This document shows, piece after piece, positions 17,930-26,201 of a stretch of 63,730 bases of DNA (within the stretch, counting starts at the first letter, position 1; every line of letters starts with the position of its first letter). The DNA lies in contig NZ_KV822206.1 of assembly GCF_001815865.1 (NCBI RefSeq), positions 1 to 63,730 of the forward strand, given 5' to 3'. The notes under the pieces are model-generated. The model ran no database searches and was not told the origin of the DNA. It worked only from the letters and a program-made list of their open reading frames with translations. Position numbers and translations under genes: made by a program. The DNA comes from Abiotrophia sp. HMSC24B09 (lineage in GTDB: Bacteria > Bacillota > Bacilli > Lactobacillales > Aerococcaceae).

Positions 17930-17999
17930 ACAAAACAAGCATAAAACAAACATCAAACATACTAAAAGCACATTAAATGTTAAATCGAACATAAAATTA
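17930..17999. promoter_or_regulatory. Candidate DeoR/UlaR operator array
   Basis: The A/T-rich region between the divergent genes holds repeated motifs on the minus strand: ATGTTCG, ATGTGC, ATGTTTG, ATGTTTG and ATGCTTG, each near short T runs. Direct repeats of this kind are typical DeoR-family operators. The array lies just upstream of the ulaG promoter. Confidence 0.5.
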
Positions 18000-18001
18000 G
18001 C

Positions 18002-18030
18002 TTGTAAGCGGTGTCTGGTTGCGTTATCAT
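18002..18030 (+). promoter_or_regulatory. ula operon promoter
   Basis: -35 TTGTAA (18002-18007), 17-bp spacer, -10 TATCAT (18025-18030), then a ggagg RBS before ulaG. Confidence 0.65.
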
Positions 18031-18072
18031 AGATATGTAAACATCGATAGACACAAGTTAATGGAGGTAATA

Positions 18073-19143
18073 ATGATGAGAACAATCCAAGATGTAACAA
18101 AGGATACCTGGTTGCGCGAGACCTTCCCAGAGTGGGGAACTTGGCTCAACGAAGAAATTCGTGACAAACAAGTAGAGCCAAATTCTTTCGCTATGTGGTG
18201 GTTAGGCTGTACCGGGATTTGGATCAAATCCGATCAAGGCACTAACATCCTTTGCGATCTCTGGACCGGTACAGGTAAACGCAGTCACGGGGCCGGCAAC
18301 ATGAAGAAGGGCCACCAAATGATGCGTATGTCTGGGGTAGAAAAACTCCAACCAAACTTACGTAACCAACCATTCGTCCTGGATCCATTCGAAATCGAAG
18401 GCGTGGACGCTTTAGTGGTCACTCACATCCACTCAGATCACTTAGACATTAATACGGCAGCGGCTGTGGCTAAGAACTGCCCAGAGGCTAAATTCGTGGG
18501 GCCTAAAGCCGTGGTCGATACTTGGCTCAAATGGGGTGTCCCAGCAGAACGTACCGTGGTAGTGCGTCCTAACGAATCCGTTAAGATTAAGGACATCGAA
18601 GTCGTGGCTTTAGAAGCCTTCGACCGGACCGCCTTAGTGACTTGGGATGGTGACCCTGAATATGAACTCAAGGGTAAAATGCCACAAGACATGGACCAAA
18701 TCGCCGTCAACTACCTCTTCAAAACTTCAGGTGGTAACATCTACCATGCCGGCGACTCTCACTTCTCTAACATGTTCGCTAAACACGGTAACGAACACAA
18801 GATTGATGTCTGCTTAGGGGCCTTCGGTGAAAACCCTCGTGGGATTACTGACAAGATGACCTCTGTTGATATCTTGCGTATGGCTGAGTGCTTGAATGCC
18901 CGCGTAGTCATCCCAGTTCACCACGATATCTGGACTAACTTCATGGCGGACACCGATGAAATCTTAGCCCTCTGGAACATGAAGAAAGATCGCTTGCAAT
19001 ATGACTTCCAACCATTTATCTGGCAAGTAGGGGGGCAATACAACTACCCACAAGACTTGAACAAGTTAGAATTTAACTTCTACCGTGGCTTCGACGATGC
19101 CTTCAGCAAGGAAAACGACGTGCCATTCCCATCCTTCTTATAA
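18073..19143 (+). CDS. ulaG: L-ascorbate-6-phosphate lactonase
   Basis: A 356-residue metallo-beta-lactamase-fold enzyme that opens L-ascorbate-6-phosphate to 3-keto-L-gulonate-6-phosphate. It follows UlaG closely: [13 protein letters not shown] near the start, [11 protein letters not shown], the metal motif THIHSDHLD (about residues 118-126), [23 protein letters not shown] and [10 protein letters not shown]. The start is ATG 18073 or the adjacent ATG 18076, both after ggagg; an upstream in-frame ATG at 18019 lies before the -10 and is not used. It is the first gene of a complete ula operon, a position that differs from ulaA-first E. coli operons. Confidence 0.95.
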   Translation: MMRTIQDVTKDTWLRETFPEWGTWLNEEIRDKQVEPNSFAMWWLGCTGIWIKSDQGTNILCDLWTGTGKRSHGAGNMKKGHQMMRMSGVEKLQPNLRNQPFVLDPFEIEGVDALVVTHIHSDHLDINTAAAVAKNCPEAKFVGPKAVVDTWLKWGVPAERTVVVRPNESVKIKDIEVVALEAFDRTALVTWDGDPEYELKGKMPQDMDQIAVNYLFKTSGGNIYHAGDSHFSNMFAKHGNEHKIDVCLGAFGENPRGITDKMTSVDILRMAECLNARVVIPVHHDIWTNFMADTDEILALWNMKKDRLQYDFQPFIWQVGGQYNYPQDLNKLEFNFYRGFDDAFSKENDVPFPSFL

Positions 19144-19167
19144 GACTGAGCTAGAGGAGACTGACTA

Positions 19168-19617
19168 ATGTTAAGAGAAATTATTGACGGCAATCGTTTC
19201 AGCTTCCAAGCTGGATACGATTCTTGGGAAGATGCCATTCGCGCTGCCTGTGAGCCCTTAGTGGCTCAGGGCGTGATTGAGCCAGAATATCCAGGTTACA
19301 TCATTGCTAATGTCCACGAATTTGGACCTTACATCGTGATTGCGCCGGACATCTGCATTCCCCATGCTCAAGAGGGAAGAGGGGTGAATGAAACCGCCGT
19401 TGCCTTTATGAACACAGACAAGCCAGTTGACTTCGGTCCTGGCGCTGATTTCCAACCTCGCCTTTTCTTCGTCTTGGCATCTACAGACAATGACAAGCAC
19501 TTGGAAAACCTCTCTGAACTCGTGACCTTGCTCGATTCAGAAGAAGTGGTGGAGGCCTTTGTTAAGGCCCGCAGCAAGGAAGACTTACAATCTATTTTAG
19601 AGGGATTAGGTGAATAA
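19168..19617 (+). CDS. ulaC: Ascorbate PTS EIIA component
   Basis: A 149-residue cytoplasmic phosphotransfer protein of the mannitol/fructose EIIA superfamily, ascorbate branch. The phosphorylated histidine lies in CIPHAQEGRGV (about residue 68), with ENLSELVTLL near the C-terminus. It passes phosphate from HPr to UlaB. The gene follows ulaG by 24 bp with a gagga RBS, and its stop lies just before the ulaA start. Confidence 0.93.
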   Translation: MLREIIDGNRFSFQAGYDSWEDAIRAACEPLVAQGVIEPEYPGYIIANVHEFGPYIVIAPDICIPHAQEGRGVNETAVAFMNTDKPVDFGPGADFQPRLFFVLASTDNDKHLENLSELVTLLDSEEVVEAFVKARSKEDLQSILEGLGE

Positions 19618-19618
19618 T

Positions 19619-21103
19619 ATGGAATTTTTATTCGGTTTCTGGCAATTTTTCTATGCCAACATCTTTACCAAGCCTGAATACTTTGTCGGGCTGATTGTCT
19701 TAGTTGGTTATTTACTCTTGGGCCGCAAATGGTATGATGCCCTAGCTGGTTTCATCAAAGCCGTGGTCGGTTATATGATCTTGAACGTGGCAGCCGGCGG
19801 TTTGGTTTCAAACTTCCGTCCAATCTTGGTCGCTTTGGCTGACCGTTTCCAATTACAAGCAGCCGTTATCGACCCTTACTTCGGGCAAGCTGCGGCTGAA
19901 GCAGCCTTGAAAGAAGCAGGTCACGCCACTGGTTTGACCGTGCAAGTGCTCTTAGTAGCCTTCTTGGCTAACTTAGCCTTGGTCATCTTCCGTCGTTTTA
20001 CCAAGGTGCGTACCGTCTTCATTACCGGTCACATCATGGTCCAACAATCTGCAACGGCTACCTGGCTCTTAGCTTTGGCTTTGGGCAATGACGTCAACCA
20101 ATTACAATTTGTGGTGGTTTTAGGGATTGTCCTTGGGGTTTACTGGGCAGTGGCTTCTAACCTTACGGTTGAAGCAACTCAAGAACTCACTGAAGGTGGC
20201 GGCTTCGCTATCGGTCACCAACAAATGTTTGGTATTTGGTTAACTGACAAGTTAGCGCCAAAACTCTCTGGTAAGAATGACCGTAAGATTGAAGATTTGG
20301 AATTGCCTGGTTTCTTATCTATCTTCAAGGAATCTATCGTGGCAACTTCTATCTTGATGATTGTCTTCTTCGGTGCCATCCTCTTAATCTTAGGTAAAGA
20401 CTACTTAGTCAGCGTCAATGGGCAAGAAATTCTCAAGCTCAAGATGACCACTCTCAAGGAAACAGACGACTTCTTCTTCTACATCATGAAGGTTGCCTTG
20501 ACCTTCACCGTTTACATCCAAGTATTGCAACTTGGGGTGCGCATGTTCGTGGCTGAATTGTCTGAAGCCTTCCAAGGGATCTCTAACAAACTCTTGCCAG
20601 GTTCTATGCCAGCGGTTGACTGTGCGGCTGTCTACGGTTTTGGTTCACCAAACGCCGTGACCATCGGTTTCCTCTTCGGGGTATTAGGTCAATTAGTGGC
20701 CATCATCGGTTTGATTGTCTTCAAGAGCCCTGTCTTCATCATCACTGGGTTCGTACCTGTCTTCTTCGACAACGCGACCTTCGCTGTCTATGCTAACCAC
20801 AAGGGTGGCTTGCGTGCCGCTTCTATCTTAACCTTCGCTTCTGGGGTCATCCAAGTATTGGGTGGGGCCTTGGCAGCAGGTGCCTTCGGCTTAGCTAAAT
20901 ACGGCGGTTGGCACGGTAACTTCGACTGGGACACTGTCTGGGTTGGGTTCGGTTTCTTAATGCAAAACTTACACTATGTAGGTTTGGGCGTCGTATTGGT
21001 GATCCTCTTGGCAATTCCTCAATTGCAATACCTCAAGAACAAGGAACACTACTTCACTATTGCAGAAGATTACGAAGCCTATTTAGAAGCAAAAGAAGCT
21101 TAA
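19619..21103 (+). CDS. ulaA: Ascorbate PTS permease EIIC
   Basis: A 494-residue membrane protein with about eleven hydrophobic segments, of the UlaA/SgaT family: TGHIMVQQSA, EATQELTEGGGFAIGHQQ, GSMPAVDCAAVYGFGSPNAV and the GFVPVFFDNATFAVYANHKGG loop. It moves L-ascorbate across the membrane with phosphorylation by UlaB. I place the start at ATG 19619, after aggtga; a GTG at 19610 overlaps ulaC. A hairpin follows between it and ulaB. Confidence 0.93.
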   Translation: MEFLFGFWQFFYANIFTKPEYFVGLIVLVGYLLLGRKWYDALAGFIKAVVGYMILNVAAGGLVSNFRPILVALADRFQLQAAVIDPYFGQAAAEAALKEAGHATGLTVQVLLVAFLANLALVIFRRFTKVRTVFITGHIMVQQSATATWLLALALGNDVNQLQFVVVLGIVLGVYWAVASNLTVEATQELTEGGGFAIGHQQMFGIWLTDKLAPKLSGKNDRKIEDLELPGFLSIFKESIVATSILMIVFFGAILLILGKDYLVSVNGQEILKLKMTTLKETDDFFFYIMKVALTFTVYIQVLQLGVRMFVAELSEAFQGISNKLLPGSMPAVDCAAVYGFGSPNAVTIGFLFGVLGQLVAIIGLIVFKSPVFIITGFVPVFFDNATFAVYANHKGGLRAASILTFASGVIQVLGGALAAGAFGLAKYGGWHGNFDWDTVWVGFGFLMQNLHYVGLGVVLVILLAIPQLQYLKNKEHYFTIAEDYEAYLEAKEA

Positions 21104-21125
21104 TCGTAGTATAATAAAAACGTGG

Positions 21126-21158
21126 ATGGCTTGACTGCGCTTACACCGGTCAAGCCAT
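21126..21158 (+). other. Intercistronic hairpin between ulaA and ulaB
   Basis: A 10-bp perfect stem (21126-21135 with 21149-21158) with a 13-nt loop and no T run after it. It is more likely an mRNA processing or stabilising element than a terminator. The operon plainly continues. Confidence 0.6.
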
Positions 21159-21192
21159 ACCAATTTAAGAATGAAAAAGGAGCGAATAAAAA

Positions 21193-21480
21193 ATGAAAGT
21201 ATTAGCAGCATGTGGTTCAGGGATGGGTTCAAGCCAAATTATTAAAATGAAGATTACCAATGTCTTCCGCAAAATCGGAGTGCCTTTGGAAATCCACCAC
21301 TGTGCGATCGCCGAAGCTAAATCCTTGGCTAAGGGCTATGATGTGGTTATCTGCTCCAAAGCCTTAATCGATGTCTTCGATGGCTTAGACTTACCAAACA
21401 CTAAAGTCATTGGCTTACAAAACCTCTTATCTGAAAAAGAAATCACTGAGAAATTAGCTGAAAACGGCATTGGTGCCTAA
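21193..21480 (+). CDS. ulaB: Ascorbate PTS EIIB component
   Basis: A 95-residue protein with the lactose/ascorbate EIIB fold. The active-site cysteine is in the loop AACGSGMGSSQ (Cys7). It takes phosphate from UlaC and gives it to ascorbate entering through UlaA. The RBS is aaggag. Here B follows A, so the order is C-A-B. Confidence 0.94.
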   Translation: MKVLAACGSGMGSSQIIKMKITNVFRKIGVPLEIHHCAIAEAKSLAKGYDVVICSKALIDVFDGLDLPNTKVIGLQNLLSEKEITEKLAENGIGA

Positions 21481-21491
21481 GGAGGTTAAGC

Positions 21492-22130
21492 ATGGGAATT
21501 CCTAATTTACAAGTTGCCTTAGACCATTCTAATCGTCCTGATGCCGTAGCGGCTGCCGTATCGGTTGGCCATGAAGTCGACATTATCGAAGCAGGGACCG
21601 TGCTCTTACTGGAAGTAGGGGGCGAAGTGGTTCAAACCCTGCGCAACATCTTCCCTGACAAAATCATCGTCGCTGACACCAAGTGTGCCGATGCGGGTGG
21701 GACTGTGGCTAAGAACGTGGCTAAGTACGGAGCTGACTGGATGACCTGTATCTGTAGCGCCACCATTCCAACCATGAAGGCCGCAGCCAAAGAAGTTAAG
21801 GAAATCCAAGTCGAACTATATGGTGACTGGACTTATGAGCAGGCTCAACAGTGGTTAGACGCTGGTATCAGCCAAGCCATCTACCACCAAAGCCGTGACG
21901 CCCTCCTAGCAGGTGAAACCTGGGGTGAGCGCGACCTAAGCAAGGTTAAGAAATTAATCGAAATGGGCTTCCGTGTCTCTGTAACGGGTGGCCTCAACGT
22001 GGACACCTTGGAACTCTTCCGTGGCGTCGATGTCTACACCTTCATTGCCGGTCGTGGCATTACGGAAGCAGCAGATCCTGCTGCTGCAGCCCGCGAGTTC
22101 AAGGACAAGATCCGCGAGATCTGGGGTTAG
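21492..22130 (+). CDS. ulaD: 3-keto-L-gulonate-6-phosphate decarboxylase
   Basis: A 212-residue enzyme of the orotidine-5'-phosphate decarboxylase suprafamily. It shows LQVALDHSN, the DTKCADAGGT metal/active-site strand (the D.K.AD motif), and SVTGGLNVDTLELF with FIAGRGIT for phosphate binding. It makes L-xylulose-5-phosphate, releasing CO2. It starts 12 bp after ulaB with a ggagg RBS. Confidence 0.95.
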   Translation: MGIPNLQVALDHSNRPDAVAAAVSVGHEVDIIEAGTVLLLEVGGEVVQTLRNIFPDKIIVADTKCADAGGTVAKNVAKYGADWMTCICSATIPTMKAAAKEVKEIQVELYGDWTYEQAQQWLDAGISQAIYHQSRDALLAGETWGERDLSKVKKLIEMGFRVSVTGGLNVDTLELFRGVDVYTFIAGRGITEAADPAAAAREFKDKIREIWG

Positions 22131-22133
22131 GCT

Positions 22134-22985
22134 ATGACAACATTTGGTATTTATGAGAAGGCCCTACCTAAGGGAATTTCCTGGCAGGAGCGGCTAGAGT
22201 TAGCGGCCTCCTTGGGCTTCGACTTCGTTGAAATGTCCATTGACGAGACCGACGAGCGTCTGGCCCGCCTGCAATGGACCGATCAAGAGATTGAAGCCGT
22301 CAACCAAGCTCAACGCTCAACAGGTGTTCGCATCTATTCCATCTGCTTATCCGGTCATCGCCGCTATCCATTTGGGTCGGCTGATCCCGCTAAGCGCCAA
22401 AAGGCCTTGGAAATGATGCAGGAATGTGTGGACTTAGCGGTTAAGTTAGGCGTCCGCAACATCCAATTGGCCGGCTATGATGTCTACTATGAAGACAAGA
22501 CCGTGCTCTCGCGTGAGCTCTTTATCCAGAACCTAGACAAGGCGGTTAAGATGGCGGCTGCTAAACAAGTCATGCTGTCCATTGAGATTATGGATGATCC
22601 CTTCATTAACTCTCTGTCTAAATTCATGGAAATCAAGCAACAAATCAAGTCACCATGGCTGCAAGCCTATCCTGACTTGGGTAACTTGTCTGCTTGGCCA
22701 GAAAACAATCCAGGTTACGAACTAGAGAAGGGGATTGACCACATTGTGGCTGTCCATGTTAAGGACACCAAGAATGTGACGCCAGACTTCCCAGGCCAAT
22801 TCAAGTGTGTGCCATGGGGTGAGGGTGATGTCGACTTCTTAGGCTGCCTTAAGACCCTTAAGCGCTTAGGTTATGAAGGGACCTTCCTCTTCGAAATGTG
22901 GAGTGAGACCGACGACCAGCCAGCAGAACGTATCAAGGAAGCACAGGCCTTCCTAAAACCAATCTTTGAGGAGGCAGGATATTAA
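22134..22985 (+). CDS. ulaE: L-xylulose-5-phosphate 3-epimerase
   Basis: A 283-residue TIM-barrel sugar epimerase (AP-endonuclease 2 superfamily). Signature stretches: YEKALPKGISWQERL, EMSIDETDERLARL, ICLSGHRRYPFGS, metal ligands around SIEIMDDPF, YPDLGNLSAW and HVKDTKN, with a late LFEMWSE. It converts L-xylulose-5-phosphate to L-ribulose-5-phosphate. It lies three bases after ulaD and overlaps ulaF by one base (TAATG). Confidence 0.95.
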   Translation: MTTFGIYEKALPKGISWQERLELAASLGFDFVEMSIDETDERLARLQWTDQEIEAVNQAQRSTGVRIYSICLSGHRRYPFGSADPAKRQKALEMMQECVDLAVKLGVRNIQLAGYDVYYEDKTVLSRELFIQNLDKAVKMAAAKQVMLSIEIMDDPFINSLSKFMEIKQQIKSPWLQAYPDLGNLSAWPENNPGYELEKGIDHIVAVHVKDTKNVTPDFPGQFKCVPWGEGDVDFLGCLKTLKRLGYEGTFLFEMWSETDDQPAERIKEAQAFLKPIFEEAGY

Positions 22986-23698
22986 TGAATCGTGAAGAAA
23001 TCATTGCCAAAATGAAAGAACGCGTCTTCAATGCCAACTTACAATTGCCTGAATGGGGTTTGGTCCAATTAACTTGGGGTAATGCCTCTGAAGTTAACCG
23101 CGACTTAGGCGTTATTGTCATCAAGCCAAGTGGTGTTGACTACAAGCAGATGACGCCTGACCAAATGGTGGTGACCGACTTAGACGGTAAGCCACTGGAG
23201 GCTGATGGCTATCGCCCATCATCTGACCTGCCAACCCATGTGGTGCTGTATAAGGCCTTTCCTGGCGTCAATGCCGTGGTCCACACCCACAGTAAGTATG
23301 CGGTTTGTTGGGCTCAAGCAGGGCGTGATTTGCCTTGCTACGGGACGACACATGCGGATACCTTCTATGGGCCAGTGCCATTAACCCGGCATTTGACTGA
23401 GACAGAAGTGGCGGAAGCCTACGAAGTCAATACTGGGGTAGTCATCGCGGACACCTTCAAGGAACGCAACTTGGATCCATTGGCAGTTCCAGGCGTCTTG
23501 GTTCAAGGACATGGACCTTTCACTTGGGGGCCAAGTATTCAAAAGGCCATCGAGAACAGCTTGGTATTGGATGAAGTCTGCCATATGGCCCTGGAAACAG
23601 AAGACATTAACCCAGACATTCAACCTCTACCACAATATGTGCTAGACAAACATTATTTCCGTAAACACGGAGCCAATGCCTACTACGGACAAAAATAA
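22985..23698 (+). CDS. ulaF: L-ribulose-5-phosphate 4-epimerase
   Basis: A 237-residue class II aldolase-fold enzyme of the AraD/UlaF group. Zinc-binding histidines are in VVHTHSKYAVCWA (about residues 97-99) and the later VQGHGPFTWG. It yields D-xylulose-5-phosphate, feeding the pentose phosphate or phosphoketolase path. An araD role is possible on sequence alone, but the full ula context decides for ulaF. The start overlaps the ulaE stop. A terminator ends the operon. Confidence 0.94.
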   Translation: MNREEIIAKMKERVFNANLQLPEWGLVQLTWGNASEVNRDLGVIVIKPSGVDYKQMTPDQMVVTDLDGKPLEADGYRPSSDLPTHVVLYKAFPGVNAVVHTHSKYAVCWAQAGRDLPCYGTTHADTFYGPVPLTRHLTETEVAEAYEVNTGVVIADTFKERNLDPLAVPGVLVQGHGPFTWGPSIQKAIENSLVLDEVCHMALETEDINPDIQPLPQYVLDKHYFRKHGANAYYGQK

Positions 23699-23705
23699 GC
23701 AAAAC

Positions 23706-23733
23706 AAGGCTAGGGCGGGGGCCCTAGCCTTTT
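23706..23733 (+). terminator. Terminator of the ula operon
   Basis: A 10-bp stem (aaggctaggg with its complement 23722-23731), 6-nt loop, then TTTTG. Confidence 0.9.
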
Positions 23734-23747
23734 GTATGAATCTCATC

Positions 23748-23776
23748 TTGTATTATGATTCTCAATAAGATATAAT
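23748..23776 (+). promoter_or_regulatory. Sigma-A promoter of the Ser-rich exported protein
   Basis: -35 TTGTAT (23748-23753), 17-bp spacer, -10 TATAAT (23771-23776), followed by an aaggtgg RBS. Confidence 0.75.
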
Positions 23777-23807
23777 TAAATTATCAATATGTAAAGGTGG
23801 TCATTGA

Positions 23808-24464
23808 ATGAAAAAAGTTCTTCTATCTGCAGCTTTTGCCTTAAGCTTAGTTGGCGCCCTAGCTCCAACCGTCTTGGTAACAGCAGAAAGTTCATCAAGT
23901 TCCTCCAGCGCTTCTAGCGAGGCTGCTTCCTCTAGCTCAGAAGAATCTTCCAGCAAGAAAAAATCTCATTCAGAAGCAGACAAGGCTAACTGGGGTAAAC
24001 GCAGCACACCAGTCCCTTTAGGCCAAGAAAAGGAAGTTCAATATAAAGACTATATTGGAGGTAAAAAGGTTGATGTAAAGGCTAAGCTTTCCGTCTTAGA
24101 AGTTCTCAAGGGCAAAGAAGCGGAAGCTAAACTATTAGAGTTTGAAAGCTATAACAAAGAAGCCATCAAAAAATTGGACAGTAATTATGAGTTAAACTTG
24201 ATTAAACTCAAATTTGTTTATGAAAAGGGCGACGAAGATGAGCCTTTAAAAACGCCTTACCGACCAAAAGTATTTGATGCCAAGGGTAAGGAAGTTAAGG
24301 TGGATTTCTATGCCGATGTTCCAAACGAGAAGAAGTTCTCCGATATTGAACTCTATCCAGGTAGTGACCATGAAGGGTATGTGGTAGTAGCTGTTCCTAA
24401 AGGTGGCGACTATTCAATTTCCTATGACTTGGATAAGCCTGTTTTCTTCAGTACGACCAAGTAA
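23808..24464 (+). CDS. Exported protein with Ser-rich linker, function unknown
   Basis: A 218-residue secreted protein. The signal (MKKVLLSAAFALSLVG...) resembles that of the PepSY protein at 2998 (shared LAPTVL) and ends near VTAES without a cysteine. About 25 Ser-rich residues follow, then a Lys-rich stretch and a beta-type domain of about 150 residues (EKEVQYKDYIGGKKVDVKAK, ...VVVAVPKGGDYSISYD). The domain recalls small immunoglobulin-like DUF4352-type proteins, but this is only an impression. Single-gene transcript with its own promoter and terminator, lying just outside the island at the tRNA. Confidence 0.75.
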   Translation: MKKVLLSAAFALSLVGALAPTVLVTAESSSSSSSASSEAASSSSEESSSKKKSHSEADKANWGKRSTPVPLGQEKEVQYKDYIGGKKVDVKAKLSVLEVLKGKEAEAKLLEFESYNKEAIKKLDSNYELNLIKLKFVYEKGDEDEPLKTPYRPKVFDAKGKEVKVDFYADVPNEKKFSDIELYPGSDHEGYVVVAVPKGGDYSISYDLDKPVFFSTTK

Positions 24465-24474
24465 TAAGATGATT

Positions 24475-24510
24475 CAGTCCGGATGAGGTCATGCCTCGTC
24501 CGGGCTCTTC
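24475..24510 (+). terminator. Rho-independent terminator
   Basis: Stem agtccggatgagg with cctcgtccgggct (one G-U and one mismatch), then CTTCTT. A moderate T tail. Confidence 0.7.
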
Positions 24511-24536
24511 TTATGCCAAAATTCATGGGAAAGACC

Positions 24537-24565
24537 TTGCCAAAAAACACCTTCTGTGGTAAGAT
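24537..24565 (+). promoter_or_regulatory. tRNA-Arg promoter
   Basis: -35 TTGCCA (24537-24542), 17-bp spacer, -10 TAAGAT (24560-24565), a few bases before the tRNA 5' end. Confidence 0.65.
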
Positions 24566-24576
24566 AATCAAGTACT

Positions 24577-24647
24577 GTCGCCGTAGTGTAAAGGATATCA
24601 CACAAGATTCCGGTTCTTGTAATGGGGGTTCGATTCCCTCCGGCGAT
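24577..24647 (+). tRNA. tRNA-Arg (anticodon CCG)
   Basis: A 71-nt cloverleaf. The acceptor stem gtcgccg pairs with cggcgat (one G-U); the D-arm has gtg/cac; the anticodon stem is caaga/tcttg around the loop TTCCGGT, giving anticodon CCG; the T-arm is ggggg-TTCGATT-ccctc. CCA is not encoded. It reads the rare Arg codon CGG. A tyrosine integrase fragment faces it 140 bp downstream, so its 3' end is a likely attachment site. Confidence 0.93.
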
Positions 24648-24652
24648 GTATT

Positions 24653-24735
24653 TTCTTGATTATAGGCGCTTATAGGTAATTAAAAACACCGATAAATCGA
24701 TATTCTTGATTATAGGTGCTTATAGGTAATTAAAA
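24653..24735 (+). repeat. 33-bp direct repeat pair beside the tRNA (integrase arm-site candidates)
   Basis: Two copies at 24653-24685 and 24703-24735, 50 bp apart, differ at one base. Each contains TTATAGG twice. Repeats of this kind between a tRNA gene and a tyrosine integrase gene are typical arm-type integrase binding sites or a DR cluster of an attachment region. Confidence 0.7.
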
Positions 24736-24769
24736 TTCTGTGCACACTTTGTGCACACTGAGTGTACAC

Positions 24770-24810
24770 AAAAGCTCCGCTAACCTTAATGGCTGGCGGA
24801 GCTTTTTTGT
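24770..24810. terminator. Bidirectional terminator
   Basis: An 11-bp stem (24770-24780 with 24796-24806) with T runs on the plus side and TTTT on the minus side. It ends the minus-strand integrase remnant and overlaps its last codons. Confidence 0.8.
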
Positions 24811-25546
24811 ATTTCCAGAAGGTGGATGACTTTGTCATCAGACTTGGCTTTAAGTTCATCCAAGACGTGTCCATAGACACGCCGTATCATAGTTGTATCA
24901 GCATGACCTACACGCTCTGAGACGTACTGCTCATAGACGTCATTGTTAAGCAGGTAGCTAATATGCGTGTGCCTGAATGCGTGAGTGGTGATGCGTGGTA
25001 CCCCGGCACGTTCACAGTGACGAGTTAGCACCTTATTAACCATAGACCAACTGATAGGCTTAAAGGAGTTCCTGTTGACGAATATAAATCCATCCTCATT
25101 CTTGTTAGATGTCCTGCACAAGCTTGGCCGGTCATCCACAATCTCAGCTAGGTATGAGCAGGTTACTTTATCGACTTTGACTTGGCGAACACTGGACTCC
25201 GTCTTAGTGGCCTTGGCCTTATGGGTGAGGACATAGTCATAGGATTGCCTAATCGATATGACCTGATTGGCAATGTCGATATCGTCAAAGGTAAGACCCA
25301 GAATCTCACCAATCCGCATACCGGTCGCATTGGCCAGTATCAAGATGTAGTTGACCGTATTATCGATCGTGGTAGTCTCCAATACCTGGTGCATCAACTT
25401 AATCATATCAGCCTCAGACAGGTATTTAACCTTCTTCTCAGACTGTTTGCCAACTACTTTAGCAGAATAGGTAGGGTCTTTCTGAATGACCCCATTTCTA
25501 AAGGCATAGTCAAAGCAAGCCTTAAGGTGATGGTGAAACTTACAAA
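24786..25546 (-). pseudogene. Tyrosine integrase, C-terminal part only
   Basis: The catalytic domain of a phage/ICE tyrosine recombinase. Visible are ATGMRIGEILGL (catalytic Arg), THAFRHTHISYLL (H-x-x-R), VGHADTTM and the nucleophile in RRVYGHVLDE. The frame continues upstream of the first Met at 25406 through a core-binding segment (FHHHLKACFDYAFRNG) to about 25546, where similarity stops and phage structural sequence begins on the other strand. The N-terminal arm-binding domain and start are gone. It faces the tRNA-Arg gene, so it belonged to the element that used this site. It is not expected to work. Confidence 0.85.
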
Positions 25547-25890
25547 CCGGTTGTTCAAGGTATTTCGGTTATTGACACGAATGAGAAAGTCAAAGCCTTG
25601 TTAAATAACAAATTATTTTTAAAGGGATTGTCGATTATCCGAGCGTTTCCACTCGGAATCATGTTGGCTCCAGGGGCCGGTGTCGTTAGTTTCGTTGCTA
25701 GAGTTAAGGAAAAGCCAGAAATATCTGTGACGAGTACCGATGGAAACCTTATTTCCCGATTTTCAACTTCCCGGACCGAGGAAGCCAACAGGTAACTATT
25801 CAGGTGGCCGCTGTCGATAGCCGTGGGCGTCAATCTGAATGGGTTGAGCGTACAATCGATGTAATGTACTATCAATCACCATCAATCGGA
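25547..25890 (+). pseudogene. Fragment of a phage tail/structural protein
   Basis: Two reading frames carry pieces of one protein: GISVIDTNEKVKALLNN in one frame (25560-25795), then FPDRGSQQVTIQVAAVDSRG in another (from about 25741). This resembles the repeated beta domains of siphophage minor structural proteins (DUF859-like), where the Q.t..DSRG.s stretch is common. There is no start, a frameshift inside, and the 3' end runs into holin sequence in frame. Confidence 0.6.
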
Positions 25891-26199
25891 GCCATGATCC
25901 TGGACTTTGCCAGTGGCACATTGGCCGCATGGGTCAATCCAGATATCGAATTCAAATCAAAAATGGGCATTAACGGCATTATTCGCAAGATTGCGAGCAT
26001 TGTCCTGTTGGTGTTCTTTATCCCTGTATCGGCCTTAATTCCGGCTGAAATTGGGGCGGCAACACTTTATACACTATACCTTGGGTATCTAGGGATGGAA
26101 GTCCGTTCTGTATTCGAGAATTACAAGAAATTCGGCTTCGAGACCGGTCCATTGCAAACCATTGTAAACCAACTGTTGGGTAAAAAAGGGGACGAGTAA
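25804..26199 (+). pseudogene. Phage holin fused to a structural-protein tail
   Basis: From about codon 30 the frame reads LDFASGTLAAWVNPDIEFKS, then GINGIIRKIASIVLLVFF and LGYLGMEVRSVFENYKKFG. That is the middle and end of a phage_holin_4-type membrane protein. The expected first membrane segment is missing; in its place are residues of the upstream structural protein (DSRGRQSEWVERT). I infer a deletion that fused two late phage genes. A shorter product from ATG 25894 is possible but would lack the first span. It ends three bases before the endolysin gene. Confidence 0.7.
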
Positions 26200-26201
26200 A
26201 G

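Noticed and set aside
18019..18072. Upstream Met of the ulaG frame
   Set aside because: It lies before and within the -10 element of the promoter, so it is not in the mRNA; ATG 18073 has the ggagg RBS.
21110..21115. Internal promoter (TATAAT) before ulaB
   Set aside because: No acceptable -35 hexamer lies 16-18 bp upstream, and the A/T-rich gap makes a chance match likely.
25182..25604. Plus-strand frame of 140 codons at the integrase
   Set aside because: It is antisense to the clearly recognisable integrase catalytic domain and has no family resemblance.
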